Origin: Trebonia sp.
GTDB taxonomy: Bacteria; Actinomycetota; Actinomycetes; Streptosporangiales; Streptosporangiaceae
Length of the DNA: 15,449 bases
Assembly: GCA_030043595.1 (NCBI GenBank)
Contig: JASHXJ010000400.1
Location: forward strand, 1-15,449
Reading direction: 5' to 3'
Both the position numbers and the translations under genes were made by a program. The notes below the pieces were generated by a model, which saw only the letters and a program-made list of their open reading frames with translations, searched no databases and was not told where the DNA came from. Each line of letters starts with the position of its first letter. Position 1 is the stretch's first letter. Shown here piece after piece: positions 1 through 7,259 of this stretch.

Positions 1-257
1 AGGTCGGTCACGTCCAGCCGCTGCTGCCGGTACAGCGCGGGGTCGAGATCCCTGCCGCCAGTGAAGACAAGCCCGCCCAGCCCCGCGACCAGGGCGCTTA
101 CCGATTCAGGCGGCACAGGCGGCAGCACCACGGGCGCACCGCCAGCCCGTTCGACGGCACGCGTGTAGCTGACGGGCGAGATCACGGCCTCCCGGATGCA
201 GTCTCCCCAGTGAGCCGCTTCGAGCTCGCTCGTGATACCGATGATCGGACGGCCCAT
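1..257 (-). CDS. Peptidase C26 / gamma-glutamyl-GABA hydrolase-like protein, N-terminal part (runs off left edge)
   Basis: The first 85 codons of a class I glutamine amidotransferase-like hydrolase are visible. The protein begins MGRPIIGITSE. It carries a GGAPVVLPP segment (about residues 40-48) and the LVFTGGRDLDPALY segment (about residues 62-75), the pattern seen in the PuuD / peptidase C26 family. Members hydrolyse gamma-glutamyl amide bonds such as gamma-glutamyl-GABA in polyamine breakdown, in the cytoplasm. The catalytic Cys and His/Glu lie beyond the window edge, so activity cannot be judged. The ATG at 257 was chosen because a GAGGAGGG Shine-Dalgarno sequence sits about five bases upstream; a GTG directly in front (260) is possible. 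The gene is divergent from the flavohemoglobin gene with a 66-bp gap. The family call is fairly safe; the substrate is unknown. Confidence 0.82.
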   Translation of the reverse strand, partial: MGRPIIGITSELEAAHWGDCIREAVISPVSYTRAVERAGGAPVVLPPVPPESVSALVAGLGGLVFTGGRDLDPALYRQQRLDVTD

Positions 258-287
258 CACGCCCTCCTCGCCAATCACGCTATGCCT

Positions 288-304
288 ATCCCGTCGTGCG
301 GGAT
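288..304. promoter_or_regulatory. Short inverted repeat in the divergent C26/flavohemoglobin promoter gap
   Basis: ATCCCG (288-293) and CGGGAT (299-304) form a perfect 6-bp inverted repeat around a 5-base centre. It lies in the only gap between the two divergent genes. It could be an operator or a chance palindrome. It does not resemble the NsrR box usually linked to nitric oxide control of flavohemoglobins. Confidence 0.3.
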
Positions 305-323
305 TCCCTTGTGACACTCTGCC

Positions 324-1532
324 GTGGGTGCAACACTGAGCGCTGTGACGCAACCGTCCGACGGGTCAGGGACCCCCGCCCCGGGCACACCGCCATTCTT
401 CCTGAACAAGGCTGTCTCTGATGCGGCGATCAGCTATTTCTACGCACATCTGTTTGCCGCCGAACCCGAGATCGGCGCCATGTTCCCGGCTGCTATGCAC
501 ACTCAGCGACAGCGACTTTACGAAGCGCTATGCAGGATAGTCGCAATGCCCCCGGAGATGGTCAGCGGGAGGGCAACGGCCGACGCCGAGCTCACCCGCT
601 ATCTTGGCGAGCTCGGCCGCGCGCACCGCAAGTACGGGGTGCGGAAGGAGCACTACGCGGCGGTGAAGGCGGCGCTGCTGGCGACGGCCGACAAGTTCGC
701 GCGGCGCGGTCAGGGCGCGGGGGCCGGCGACTACTGGGAGGCGGCGCTCGACCGCGCCGTCGAGATCATGCTCGCCGCGGCCGAGGAGGATGCCGCGCAC
801 GCGCCGGCGTGGTGGACCGCCGAGGTCACCGCCTACGAGCTGCGCACCCCGCAGGTCGCCGTGCTGACCGTGCAGCCGTCGGAGCCGTTCCCGCACCTGC
901 CCGGCCAGCACCTGTGGGTACAGACCCCGCGCTGGCCGAGGCTGTGGCGCAGCTACTCGATCGCCAACGCGCCCCGCGACGACGGCTCGCTCACGCTGCA
1001 CGTGCGTGCGGTCGCCGGCGGGCTGGTCAGCACCGCGCTCGTGCATCACCTGAAGGCCGGCGACATGCTGCTGCTCGGCCAGGCCGAAGGCGAGATGACG
1101 CCGGACCCCGAGTCGCGGCGCCCCGTGCTGTGCCTGGCCGGCGGCACAGGGCTGGCCCCGCTGAAGGCCATCGCCGAGGCGATCACCGGCACCGGCGAGC
1201 GGCGCGAGATCGTCCTCTACTACGGCGCCCGGACCGAATCCGAGCTGTACGATCTGCCCGCGCTGCGCCGGATGGAACTGGACTTCCCGTGGCTGCAGGT
1301 AATCCCGGCGACGTCACACGAGCGGACGGACAGCGCCAGGTACGGCACGATCCCCGTGCTCGCGGGGCAGGCCCGCTGGGAAGACCGGGACGTGTACATC
1401 AGCGGCCCGGACGCCATGATCGACAAGACAGTCGAGGTGCTGCGGACGCTCGGCGCGCCCGCCGAGCGGCTGCGCTTCGACCTGCCTCAGACCTTGCGCC
1501 AGCCGGGCAGCCATGCCCCGTCGGTCACCTGA
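324..1532 (+). CDS. hmp: Flavohemoglobin (nitric oxide dioxygenase-like)
   Basis: A 402-residue globin joined to a ferredoxin reductase-type FAD/NAD module, the usual length for flavohemoglobins. The family oxidises nitric oxide to nitrate with O2 and NAD(P)H in the cytoplasm. In the globin part, Tyr40 (B10, in SYFYAHLF), Gln61 (E7) and the proximal His101 (GRAHRKYGV, followed by HY) all match known heme-pocket positions. The reductase part shows the FAD motif RSYS (209-212), the nucleotide-binding GGTG (273-276) and a GP pair (361-362) near the C-terminus. The start is uncertain: the GTG at 324 has no Shine-Dalgarno sequence and neither does an in-frame GTG at 345, so translation may be leaderless. 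The last 46 bp overlap the 3' end of thyX on the other strand. The N-terminal 80 codons are less GC-rich than the rest. Confidence 0.9.
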   Translation: MGATLSAVTQPSDGSGTPAPGTPPFFLNKAVSDAAISYFYAHLFAAEPEIGAMFPAAMHTQRQRLYEALCRIVAMPPEMVSGRATADAELTRYLGELGRAHRKYGVRKEHYAAVKAALLATADKFARRGQGAGAGDYWEAALDRAVEIMLAAAEEDAAHAPAWWTAEVTAYELRTPQVAVLTVQPSEPFPHLPGQHLWVQTPRWPRLWRSYSIANAPRDDGSLTLHVRAVAGGLVSTALVHHLKAGDMLLLGQAEGEMTPDPESRRPVLCLAGGTGLAPLKAIAEAITGTGERREIVLYYGARTESELYDLPALRRMELDFPWLQVIPATSHERTDSARYGTIPVLAGQARWEDRDVYISGPDAMIDKTVEVLRTLGAPAERLRFDLPQTLRQPGSHAPSVT

Positions 1533-2275
1533 TAGTCGCCGAACAGCGCCGGCGCCTCCGCGCGCATGATCTCCCCGATCTTCCCGAACACCAGGCGGAT
1601 CTCCTCTTCGGCACCGGGATCGGTGCGCATTTCGATCGTGTGCCGCAGCGCCCTGATGTTCGCGGTCCAGACCAGGCCGGTCGCCACCCCGTCCGGGGCG
1701 AAGCGGCGCATGAACGAGGTCTTGTGCTTTTTCTCGTGCATCTTCACGTCGTCGTCGTCCAGCCGGAAATGCTCCGCCATCCAGTGCTGGAATGCTTCCA
1801 TCTCGGCGAGCAGGGCCGTGCCGCGCTTCATGAGCTCCGGGTCTTCCCGTGCCCACTGCGGGAACCAGAAAGGCAATTCATCAAGCCGAACGAACCGCAG
1901 CGACTCTTGCGAGATAGCCGTTCCCGGACGGTGCCGTATGAGCTCATGGGTGAAAACTCTGCTGACGTTATGCAGCACGAACGTGAAGCTGACGTGCTCG
2001 AGAACAGAGCCGTGCCCGCTGCGCAGGATGTTCTCCAGGTACTTGACCTGATCGTCACGGACCCGGCGGACGTTCGGGTTCAGGCCCGGCTCCCAGGAGC
2101 GGTAGCACATCTTCCCTGCGAACTCGGCGAGGTTCTGCGCGTCGTTGCCGAGCTGGTCACGGTCCAGCCGCTCGAGCCAGCTTTCCCCGCCTACCTCGCG
2201 CAGGTAGGCGGCGAGCGCTTCGTAGTCGACTTCGGGCCGCGCGACCAGGTAAACCTCGGGCTCAACGTTGCGCAT
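1487..2275 (-). CDS. thyX: Flavin-dependent thymidylate synthase (ThyX)
   Basis: A 262-residue protein with ThyX features: GHGSVLEHVSFTF (88-100), the RHR signature (RHRPGTAISQESLR, 114-127) and NIRALRHTIEMR (206-217) followed by AEEEIR. ThyX makes dTMP from dUMP using methylene-tetrahydrofolate, FAD and NADPH. The ATG at 2275 was chosen because ThyX homology begins there; an in-frame extension to 2371 would overlap the permease gene. Only a weak AGGGTG lies upstream. The gene starts 19 bp after the permease stop, so it is probably co-transcribed with the exporter. The signature has eight residues between RHR and the Ser before the final Arg, where the classical pattern has seven. The position usually Gln in AQxEIR is Glu. 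It could be the housekeeping enzyme or a specialised relative. Confidence 0.88.
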   Translation of the reverse strand: MRNVEPEVYLVARPEVDYEALAAYLREVGGESWLERLDRDQLGNDAQNLAEFAGKMCYRSWEPGLNPNVRRVRDDQVKYLENILRSGHGSVLEHVSFTFVLHNVSRVFTHELIRHRPGTAISQESLRFVRLDELPFWFPQWAREDPELMKRGTALLAEMEAFQHWMAEHFRLDDDDVKMHEKKHKTSFMRRFAPDGVATGLVWTANIRALRHTIEMRTDPGAEEEIRLVFGKIGEIMRAEAPALFGDYQVTDGAWLPGWRKV

Positions 2276-2294
2276 ACTGGGCACCCTACACGCG

Positions 2295-3047
2295 TCAGCG
2301 GGTGCTACGGCGGAGGGTGAGTGCGCCGCCGACCAGGGCGGCGGCAGTGAACGCGAGGATGACGGCGACATCGGCGCTGATCGCGCTGGTCCATGACGCG
2401 CTGGCGGCGATCCGCTGCATGGCGTCCACCGCGTAGGAGAGCGGCAGCACGTCGGACAGCCAGCGCAGCACCGGGGTCATCGCGCTGCGGGCCACGACCA
2501 GGCCGCACAGCAGCGCCTGCGGCAGCACGAACGCCGGCATGAACTGCACGGCCTGGAACTCCGAGCGGGCGAAGGCGCTGGCGAACAGGCCGAGCGACAT
2601 GCCCAGGATCGCGTCGAGGACGGCGACGACCGCCATCGGCACCGCCGAGCCGGGCGTGCTCACCCCGAGCCAGGTCAGCGAGATGATCAGCACCACGGTC
2701 ACCTGGACGCAGGCGACCAGGCCGAACGCGATCGCGTACCCCGCGAGCAGGTCGAGCTTGCCGAGCGGCATGGCCATCAGCCGTTCCAGCGTGCCGCGAG
2801 CGCGCTCCCGCTGCGTGGTGATCGCGGCGACGATGAACATGATGACGAACGGGAACACGCCAATGTAGACGGGCGCGAAGCGGTCGAGCGCCACCGGGTT
2901 GTCGAGCACGTAGCGCAGCAGGATCATCAGGACCGAGGGAACCGCGAGCATCATCACGATCGTCCGCGGATCGTGCCGCAGCTGCGCGAGAACCCGGCGC
3001 GCCGTGGCCCGGGTGAGCGCCCAGCTGATCGCGGCTTCGCCGCTCAC
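2295..3047 (-). CDS. ABC-2 type transporter permease
   Basis: A 250-residue integral membrane protein with about six hydrophobic segments. It has the ABC-2 exporter pattern RERARGTLERLMAMPL after the second membrane segment, and LPLSYAVDAM before the last one. It would form the membrane channel for the ATPase encoded just upstream, giving a DrrA/DrrB-like exporter. The start is a GTG whose last two bases form the TGA stop of the ATPase gene (GTGA, 4-bp overlap), so translational coupling is likely. A longer frame reaching 3269 lies inside the ATPase gene and is rejected. The substrate cannot be read from sequence; lipids, drugs and natural products are all known cargo of this family. Confidence 0.9.
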   Translation of the reverse strand: MSGEAAISWALTRATARRVLAQLRHDPRTIVMMLAVPSVLMILLRYVLDNPVALDRFAPVYIGVFPFVIMFIVAAITTQRERARGTLERLMAMPLGKLDLLAGYAIAFGLVACVQVTVVLIISLTWLGVSTPGSAVPMAVVAVLDAILGMSLGLFASAFARSEFQAVQFMPAFVLPQALLCGLVVARSAMTPVLRWLSDVLPLSYAVDAMQRIAASASWTSAISADVAVILAFTAAALVGGALTLRRSTR

Positions 3048-3823
3048 CGGTTCGCCGCCTCCTCGCGCGCGCCCGTCGCGAGCTGCAGGAAGGCCGCCTC
3101 CAGGTCGGCCGCGCCGGTCTGCTGGCGGATCTGCGCCGGTGTCGCCTCCGCGAGGAACCGGCCGTCGCGCATGAACAGCAGGTAGTCGCACCGGGCCGCC
3201 TCGTCCATCACGTGGCTGGAGACCAGCAGCGTTGTCCCCGCCGCGGCGAGTCGGTGGAACATCTGCCACAGGTCGCGGCGGAGCACCGGATCAAGGCCCA
3301 CGGTCGGCTCGTCCAGGACCAGCAGGTCAGGAGAGCCGAGCAGGGCGACCGCGAGGCCGACCCGCGCGAGCTGGCCGCCGGAGAACGTGCTGACCAGCCT
3401 GTCTTCCAGGCCTTTCAGGTCGAGGTCGGCGATCGTCGCGGCGCAGGCCGCCTGCAGCCGGTCCCGCCTGAGGCCGAGCACGGTGCCGAAGTAGCGCAGG
3501 TTCTCGTTCAGCGTGAGGTCGGGGTAGACGGCTGGTTCCTGGGTGGAGTAGCCGACGCGGTCCCGCAGCCGCGGGTGCCCGGCCGGCAGGCCGAGCACCG
3601 TCACCCGTCCGGCGGTGATCTGCTGGACCCCGACGAGCGTGCGCATCAGGGTGGTCTTGCCGCAGCCGCTCGGCCCGAGCAGCCCGGTGACCTGACCGCG
3701 CGCGACGGCGAACGTCAGGTCGTCAAGGACCGTGTGGCCGCTCCTGCGGACCACGAGGCCGCGAGCCACCACGACGGCTGCACTGGCGGGCGCCTGCGTT
3801 GACACGTGCCCATTGACCCACAT
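3044..3823 (-). CDS. ABC transporter ATP-binding protein
   Basis: A 259-residue nucleotide-binding subunit. It contains Walker A GPSGCGKTT (50-58), a Q-loop Gln at about 95 (STQEPAVYPDLT), the signature FSGGQ (147-151), Walker B LLVLDEP (167-173), the D-loop GLDP and the switch His204 (VSSHVMDEA). The YPDLTLNENLRYFG segment is typical of DrrA/CcmA-like exporters paired with ABC-2 permeases. It hydrolyses ATP at the cytoplasmic face to power the permease encoded next to it. ATG 3823 is the first ATG in the frame but has no clear ribosome binding site; GTG 3805 is an alternative. It is first in the likely operon with the permease and thyX, and is divergent from the DUF4331 gene. Confidence 0.92.
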   Translation of the reverse strand: MWVNGHVSTQAPASAAVVVARGLVVRRSGHTVLDDLTFAVARGQVTGLLGPSGCGKTTLMRTLVGVQQITAGRVTVLGLPAGHPRLRDRVGYSTQEPAVYPDLTLNENLRYFGTVLGLRRDRLQAACAATIADLDLKGLEDRLVSTFSGGQLARVGLAVALLGSPDLLVLDEPTVGLDPVLRRDLWQMFHRLAAAGTTLLVSSHVMDEAARCDYLLFMRDGRFLAEATPAQIRQQTGAADLEAAFLQLATGAREEAANR

Positions 3824-3941
3824 CCGGGGCGCTGAAGCCAGGGACGGAGGTCATCCGGTGATACAAACGCCGTCAGTAAGGAAACAAACACTATGAGCAA
3901 CATCAGAATCAGGAACCTCAGCAGAAAGAGCAGGACCGCCA

Positions 3942-4964
3942 ATGTCGCATCACCTCGACACGCCGCTAGCGAGCCAGAACGGCCAGCTCTACCTCGACGA
4001 CCTCTACGTTTTCCCAGGCGACGGCAGCACGGTGCTCGTCATGGACGTCAACTCCGACGTCACCGGCGCGCGAGCCGAGCCGGGCTTCCACCCGGAGGCC
4101 CGCTACGAGTTCAAGGTGCACGTCGACGGGGCGGACTTCGAGGACCAAACCTACCGGGTGTCCTTCGGCGAGGCGGACGCGGACGGACGGCAGGCCTTCC
4201 GGCTGCACTTCCTCGGCGGCGACGAGGCGCGCGAGGACCTGGCGACCGGCGCACTGGTGCTGGAGGGCCGGACCGGCGAGACCGCCTCGGCGGCCGGCAC
4301 CCGGGTCTGGGCCGGGCGCATCGCCGACTCCTTCTACATCGACCTATCGCTGCTGGACATCGTCAACGGGGCGGTGGCCAAGGGGGCGGCGGTGGACCTG
4401 TCGGCATGGCACCCGGAGGAGGCGAAGAACAGCTTCGCGGGCACCACCGTCGAGTCCATCGTGCTCGAGGTCTCCCACGAGCAGCCGCGACTGCGGCCCG
4501 GCACCCGGGTCGGCGTCTGGTGCGCCACCAAGCTCGCCACTGACGCCGGCGGCTGGCGGCAGATCAACCGAGCCGGGCACCCCATGATGTGGCCGATCTT
4601 CTGGCCCGCTGACACCGACTTCTCCAATCCCGCCAACGCGCGGCATCCGTCCCAGGACTGGGACACCGACGGCAGGCACCTGGCCGGCGAAGTCGCCGCG
4701 GTCGTCGCGGCCAGCGGAACCGCGGACGATCCGCATGCCTACGGCCAGGCCGTGGCACGCGAGCTGTACCCCGACGTGCTGTCCTACGTCGTCGGGACGC
4801 CCGCGACCTACGGGTTCGCCGGCCGTAACGGCCGGACAAGGGCCGACAACGCGCCCGAGGTCATGCTGTCCCTAGTCGCGGGCACGGCCGTGCCCTCCGG
4901 GCTGAAGCCGTCGGTAGCGAAAGACATGCGGGCCAGCGGCTTCCCCTACGTCGTGCCGGTGTAA
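3942..4964 (+). CDS. DUF4331 family protein
   Basis: A 340-residue protein that begins MSHHLDTPLASQNGQLYLDDLYVF, the usual N-terminus of DUF4331 proteins (SHHLDTP followed by DLYVF). The family has no firmly assigned biochemical role and is found in actinobacteria and other bacteria. No signal peptide or membrane segment is visible. The middle holds VWAGRIADSFYIDLSLLDIV (about 127-146). The C-terminal half has WPIFWPADTDFSNPANARHP (218-237), which also looks family-typical. AGGA sits about six bases before the ATG, supporting the start. The gene is divergent from the ABC ATPase gene across a 118-bp, relatively AT-rich gap. It ends in a 19-bp tail-to-tail overlap with the kinase gene. Function unknown. 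Confidence 0.85.
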   Translation: MSHHLDTPLASQNGQLYLDDLYVFPGDGSTVLVMDVNSDVTGARAEPGFHPEARYEFKVHVDGADFEDQTYRVSFGEADADGRQAFRLHFLGGDEAREDLATGALVLEGRTGETASAAGTRVWAGRIADSFYIDLSLLDIVNGAVAKGAAVDLSAWHPEEAKNSFAGTTVESIVLEVSHEQPRLRPGTRVGVWCATKLATDAGGWRQINRAGHPMMWPIFWPADTDFSNPANARHPSQDWDTDGRHLAGEVAAVVAASGTADDPHAYGQAVARELYPDVLSYVVGTPATYGFAGRNGRTRADNAPEVMLSLVAGTAVPSGLKPSVAKDMRASGFPYVVPV

Positions 4965-5884
4965 GCCGTCCTGCTCCCGGGAAGCACGCGGCTCAGCGTG
5001 CGGCGGCCGATGCGCAGCAGTTGCGGGTTGTCCGCCGAGTTCGCGCAGAAGACGAGGGCCAGGATCAGCGCCCAGCCGGTGGCGCGCGTCCACAGGGCGT
5101 CATCGGGCGACAGCAGTGCCGCGGCGCCGCCGGCGGACTGGTACGCCGAGCGGAACGCGCCGTGCCACTCCAGGGGCAGCAGCATCCACGCCGCCGCCAG
5201 GTCCGACGCCGGGTCACCGGAGGTGATGTCACCGAAGTCGATTACCGCGCTGACCCGGGCGTCGCTGACCAGGATGTTGGCGGGGTGCGGGTCGCCGTGC
5301 AGCCAGACCGGCGGGCCGTCGTAGCCAGGCGCCTCCAGCGCGGCCGCCCATACCCGCGCCGCGGCGTCCGCGTCGACCTGGCGGGACAGCAGGCCGATGC
5401 TGTCGGTGAAGCTCCTGGCTCGGGCGCTGAGCGGGACGCCCCGGTAGGGGTTGACTGGCGCGTCCGCGGGAGCCGGGACATGCAAGGCGCCGAGAAACCC
5501 GCCGACCGCGGCCGCCGCGGCAGGCAGGTCGAGCGATGCCGCGTCGGCGGCCGGCTCCCCCGGCAGGTACGGCACGACACTCCACGGCCAGGGGTAGCCG
5601 TGGGCAGGATGCCCGGTTCGTTCTGGATAGGGAATGGGAAGCGGAAGCCGGCCGGCGAGCTGTGGAAGCCAGCGCTGCTCATGGCGCAGGATCTGCACCG
5701 CGGCCGTGCGGCGCGGCAGCCGGACCACCAGCTCATCACCCAGGCGGAACATCGCGTTGTCCCACCCGTTCGCCATGAACTCGACCGGCAGCTGCGCGAG
5801 GTCCGGGTGCTGCTGGGCGAGCAGCCGCCGCACCAGGTCCGCGCTGACGTCCACCTCGGCTGCTGGCATCGGGTTAGCGGGCAT
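4946..5884 (-). CDS. Aminoglycoside phosphotransferase (APH) family kinase-like protein
   Basis: A 312-residue protein of the APH/choline kinase superfamily. The catalytic loop reads HGDPHPAN (196-203), supplying the Asp base and the metal-binding Asn. It is followed by DFGD (216-219) in the order typical of the family. The N-lobe segment ELVVRLPRR has Arg where many kinases have the ATP-binding Lys, which is common in this subgroup. The family phosphorylates small molecules, including aminoglycosides and sugars; resistance cannot be inferred from sequence alone. The ATG at 5884 was chosen for its GGGGGAGG ribosome binding site, which follows the stop of the upstream membrane protein after a 17-bp gap. 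The two are therefore probably one operon. The 3' end overlaps DUF4331 by 19 bp. Confidence 0.85.
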   Translation of the reverse strand: MPANPMPAAEVDVSADLVRRLLAQQHPDLAQLPVEFMANGWDNAMFRLGDELVVRLPRRTAAVQILRHEQRWLPQLAGRLPLPIPYPERTGHPAHGYPWPWSVVPYLPGEPAADAASLDLPAAAAAVGGFLGALHVPAPADAPVNPYRGVPLSARARSFTDSIGLLSRQVDADAAARVWAAALEAPGYDGPPVWLHGDPHPANILVSDARVSAVIDFGDITSGDPASDLAAAWMLLPLEWHGAFRSAYQSAGGAAALLSPDDALWTRATGWALILALVFCANSADNPQLLRIGRRTLSRVLPGSRTAYTGTT

Positions 5885-5901
5885 CGCTGGCGTCCTCCCC
5901 C

Positions 5902-6630
5902 TCAGGCGGTGCGATAGCCCCCGCGGCGCCGCACGGGCAGTATTGTCTTGCCCTTCACGAACCAGGAGACGCCGAAGGCGCACACCGCGGTCGTCTCCAG
6001 GACGAGCAGCACCGGCCAGTTCGCGTTGACCGACGACGGCAGGAAGTTCGACAAGACAGCGAGGAGCACGCAGGCCAGGATGATAAAGCCGCAGAAACGG
6101 TACGTGCCGATCTCCAGCCGTGACGCCGCGGAGGCGCCGGGCCCGGTGAAACCCAGCCCGTGACCGACCGACTCGAGCTTGTGGTGCCGGTCAGGGGCCG
6201 GTTCACGCGTCGCGAAGCGCAGTGCCATCAGGCCAAGCGCGATGAACATGCAGATCGAGAGGACCACGTGAATATCACCGACGGAGTTCTGCCACGTCTT
6301 CAGCGGACCGGACGGCTTAGTGGGACAGAACGCCACGCCGATGGCGGACAGGCCGGCGATGTTGGTGATCCACCGGTCCACGTCGTCGTAACCGTCGTAT
6401 GCGATCAGGAAAACCCCGAGCGCGCACAGGGACCCGACAAAGATGTTACGCACGTCGGTGTAGTAAAAGCCGCTTACGGAATCGGGCAGCGACCCGCCCG
6501 TGACCCAGTTGCCGATCATGAGCACGAAGGGCAGCAGCATGCCAATCCAGCCGACCACCTTCCGCAGCAGCAGATAGGAGATGACCAGCTCGTTGGTCTC
6601 TGTTCTTCGCTGCAGCACAGAATTCCCCAT
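5902..6630 (-). CDS. Uncharacterised multi-pass membrane protein (possibly DUF998-like)
   Basis: A 242-residue integral membrane protein with about six hydrophobic segments. Examples are GWIGMLLPFVLMIGNWV, IFVGSLCALGVFLIAY, VVLSICMFIALGLMALRF and FIILACVLLAVLSNFL. A conserved-looking loop, SGFYYTDVRNIFVGSLC, lies near residue 55. This arrangement resembles DUF998-type bacterial membrane proteins, but I cannot confirm the family. No catalytic motif is seen. The ATG at 6630 has only a weak upstream GAGCAG. Codon use is less GC-rich than in neighbouring genes. It lies 17 bp before the APH-like kinase gene and is divergent from the small membrane protein gene at 6756. Confidence 0.75.
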   Translation of the reverse strand: MGNSVLQRRTETNELVISYLLLRKVVGWIGMLLPFVLMIGNWVTGGSLPDSVSGFYYTDVRNIFVGSLCALGVFLIAYDGYDDVDRWITNIAGLSAIGVAFCPTKPSGPLKTWQNSVGDIHVVLSICMFIALGLMALRFATREPAPDRHHKLESVGHGLGFTGPGASAASRLEIGTYRFCGFIILACVLLAVLSNFLPSSVNANWPVLLVLETTAVCAFGVSWFVKGKTILPVRRRGGYRTA

Positions 6631-6755
6631 TTCTGCTCAGCTGCTCGGCGGCCTTTGTTAATGGTGCCGTCATTTGCTGTTCAGCTTACAGAGGGGCGTG
6701 CTGACGGCCAGATACTTTTCCAGCAGGTCCAGGTTCAGCTATCCGGGGGTCGTTG

Positions 6756-7259
6756 ATGCACAGCTTCAGCCCTGCCGACTGGCAGTCGTTCTTCACCGCC
6801 GTGACCAGCGCCGCCGCAGCGCTGACGGGCCTGCTGTTCGTGGCGGTGTCCATCAACCTCAACAACATCGTCCTCAACAAGGGCCCCTCCATGCTGCCGG
6901 CCCGTGCGGCCGAGACGCTGGCCTCCCTGCTGTTCGTCGTGATCAGCTCCGCGCTGACCCTCGTCCCGCAGAACGTCAGGCTGATCGGGCTGGAGATCCT
7001 CGTCATTGTGGTGCCGCTGCTGATCATCACGCTGCGGCTGCAGCTGAAGTTCCGGCGGGAGCACCGGGACACGCCGCTGCTGTGGTCGGCCACGCGGATG
7101 ACGAGCAGCGCGGCGGCGACGGTCCCCGGCACGCTGGCCGGCCTGTCGCTGCTAGTGCACTGGGGCGGCGGCTTCTACTGGCTGGTGCCGACCGCGCTGC
7201 TCGGCATCGTCGGCGCCATGTACGGCGCCTGGGTGCTGCTCGTCGAGATCATCCGCTGA
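6756..7259 (+). CDS. Small conserved membrane protein, function unknown
   Basis: A 167-residue membrane protein beginning MHSFSPADWQSFFTAV. It then has AAAALTGLLFVAVSINLNNI (about residues 19-38), a pattern I associate with a common actinobacterial membrane protein group of unknown role. About four to five membrane segments follow: LASLLFVVISSALTLV, LIGLEILVIVVPLLIITL, a weaker stretch around AGLSLLV, and FYWLVPTALLGIVGAMYGAW. The ATG at 6756 follows GGGGG by seven bases; the TTG directly before it is less likely. The 3' end overlaps the dehydrogenase-like gene on the minus strand by 11 bp. The 125-bp gap upstream is divergent with the membrane protein ending at 6630 and shows no convincing promoter match. 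Confidence 0.78.
   Translation: MHSFSPADWQSFFTAVTSAAAALTGLLFVAVSINLNNIVLNKGPSMLPARAAETLASLLFVVISSALTLVPQNVRLIGLEILVIVVPLLIITLRLQLKFRREHRDTPLLWSATRMTSSAAATVPGTLAGLSLLVHWGGGFYWLVPTALLGIVGAMYGAWVLLVEIIR

Noticed and set aside
530..2320. Plus-strand frame of about 596 codons across the flavohemoglobin and thyX genes
   Set aside because: Overlaps two genes with intact motifs in other frames and has an unnatural Arg/Ala composition.
3047..3269. N-terminal extension of the ABC permease frame
   Set aside because: It would run through the ATPase coding region with Arg/Pro/Gly-rich sequence; the GTGA overlap start at 3047 fits family length.
3893..4543. ATG at 3893 opening a 216-codon frame over the DUF4331 start
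   Set aside because: Out of frame with DUF4331, becomes Arg/Gly-rich low-complexity, and DUF4331 begins with the family-typical MSHHLDTP at 3942.
4819..4835. 17-bp perfect palindrome CCGGCCGT-A-ACGGCCGG
   Set aside because: Lies well inside the DUF4331 coding region and consists of GC-rich bases that form such dyads by chance; no T run for a terminator.
6631..6755. Direct CTGCTC repeat and possible promoters in the divergent membrane-protein gap
   Set aside because: CTGCTCAGCTGCTC is short, and no -35/-10 pair with acceptable match and spacing was found on either strand.
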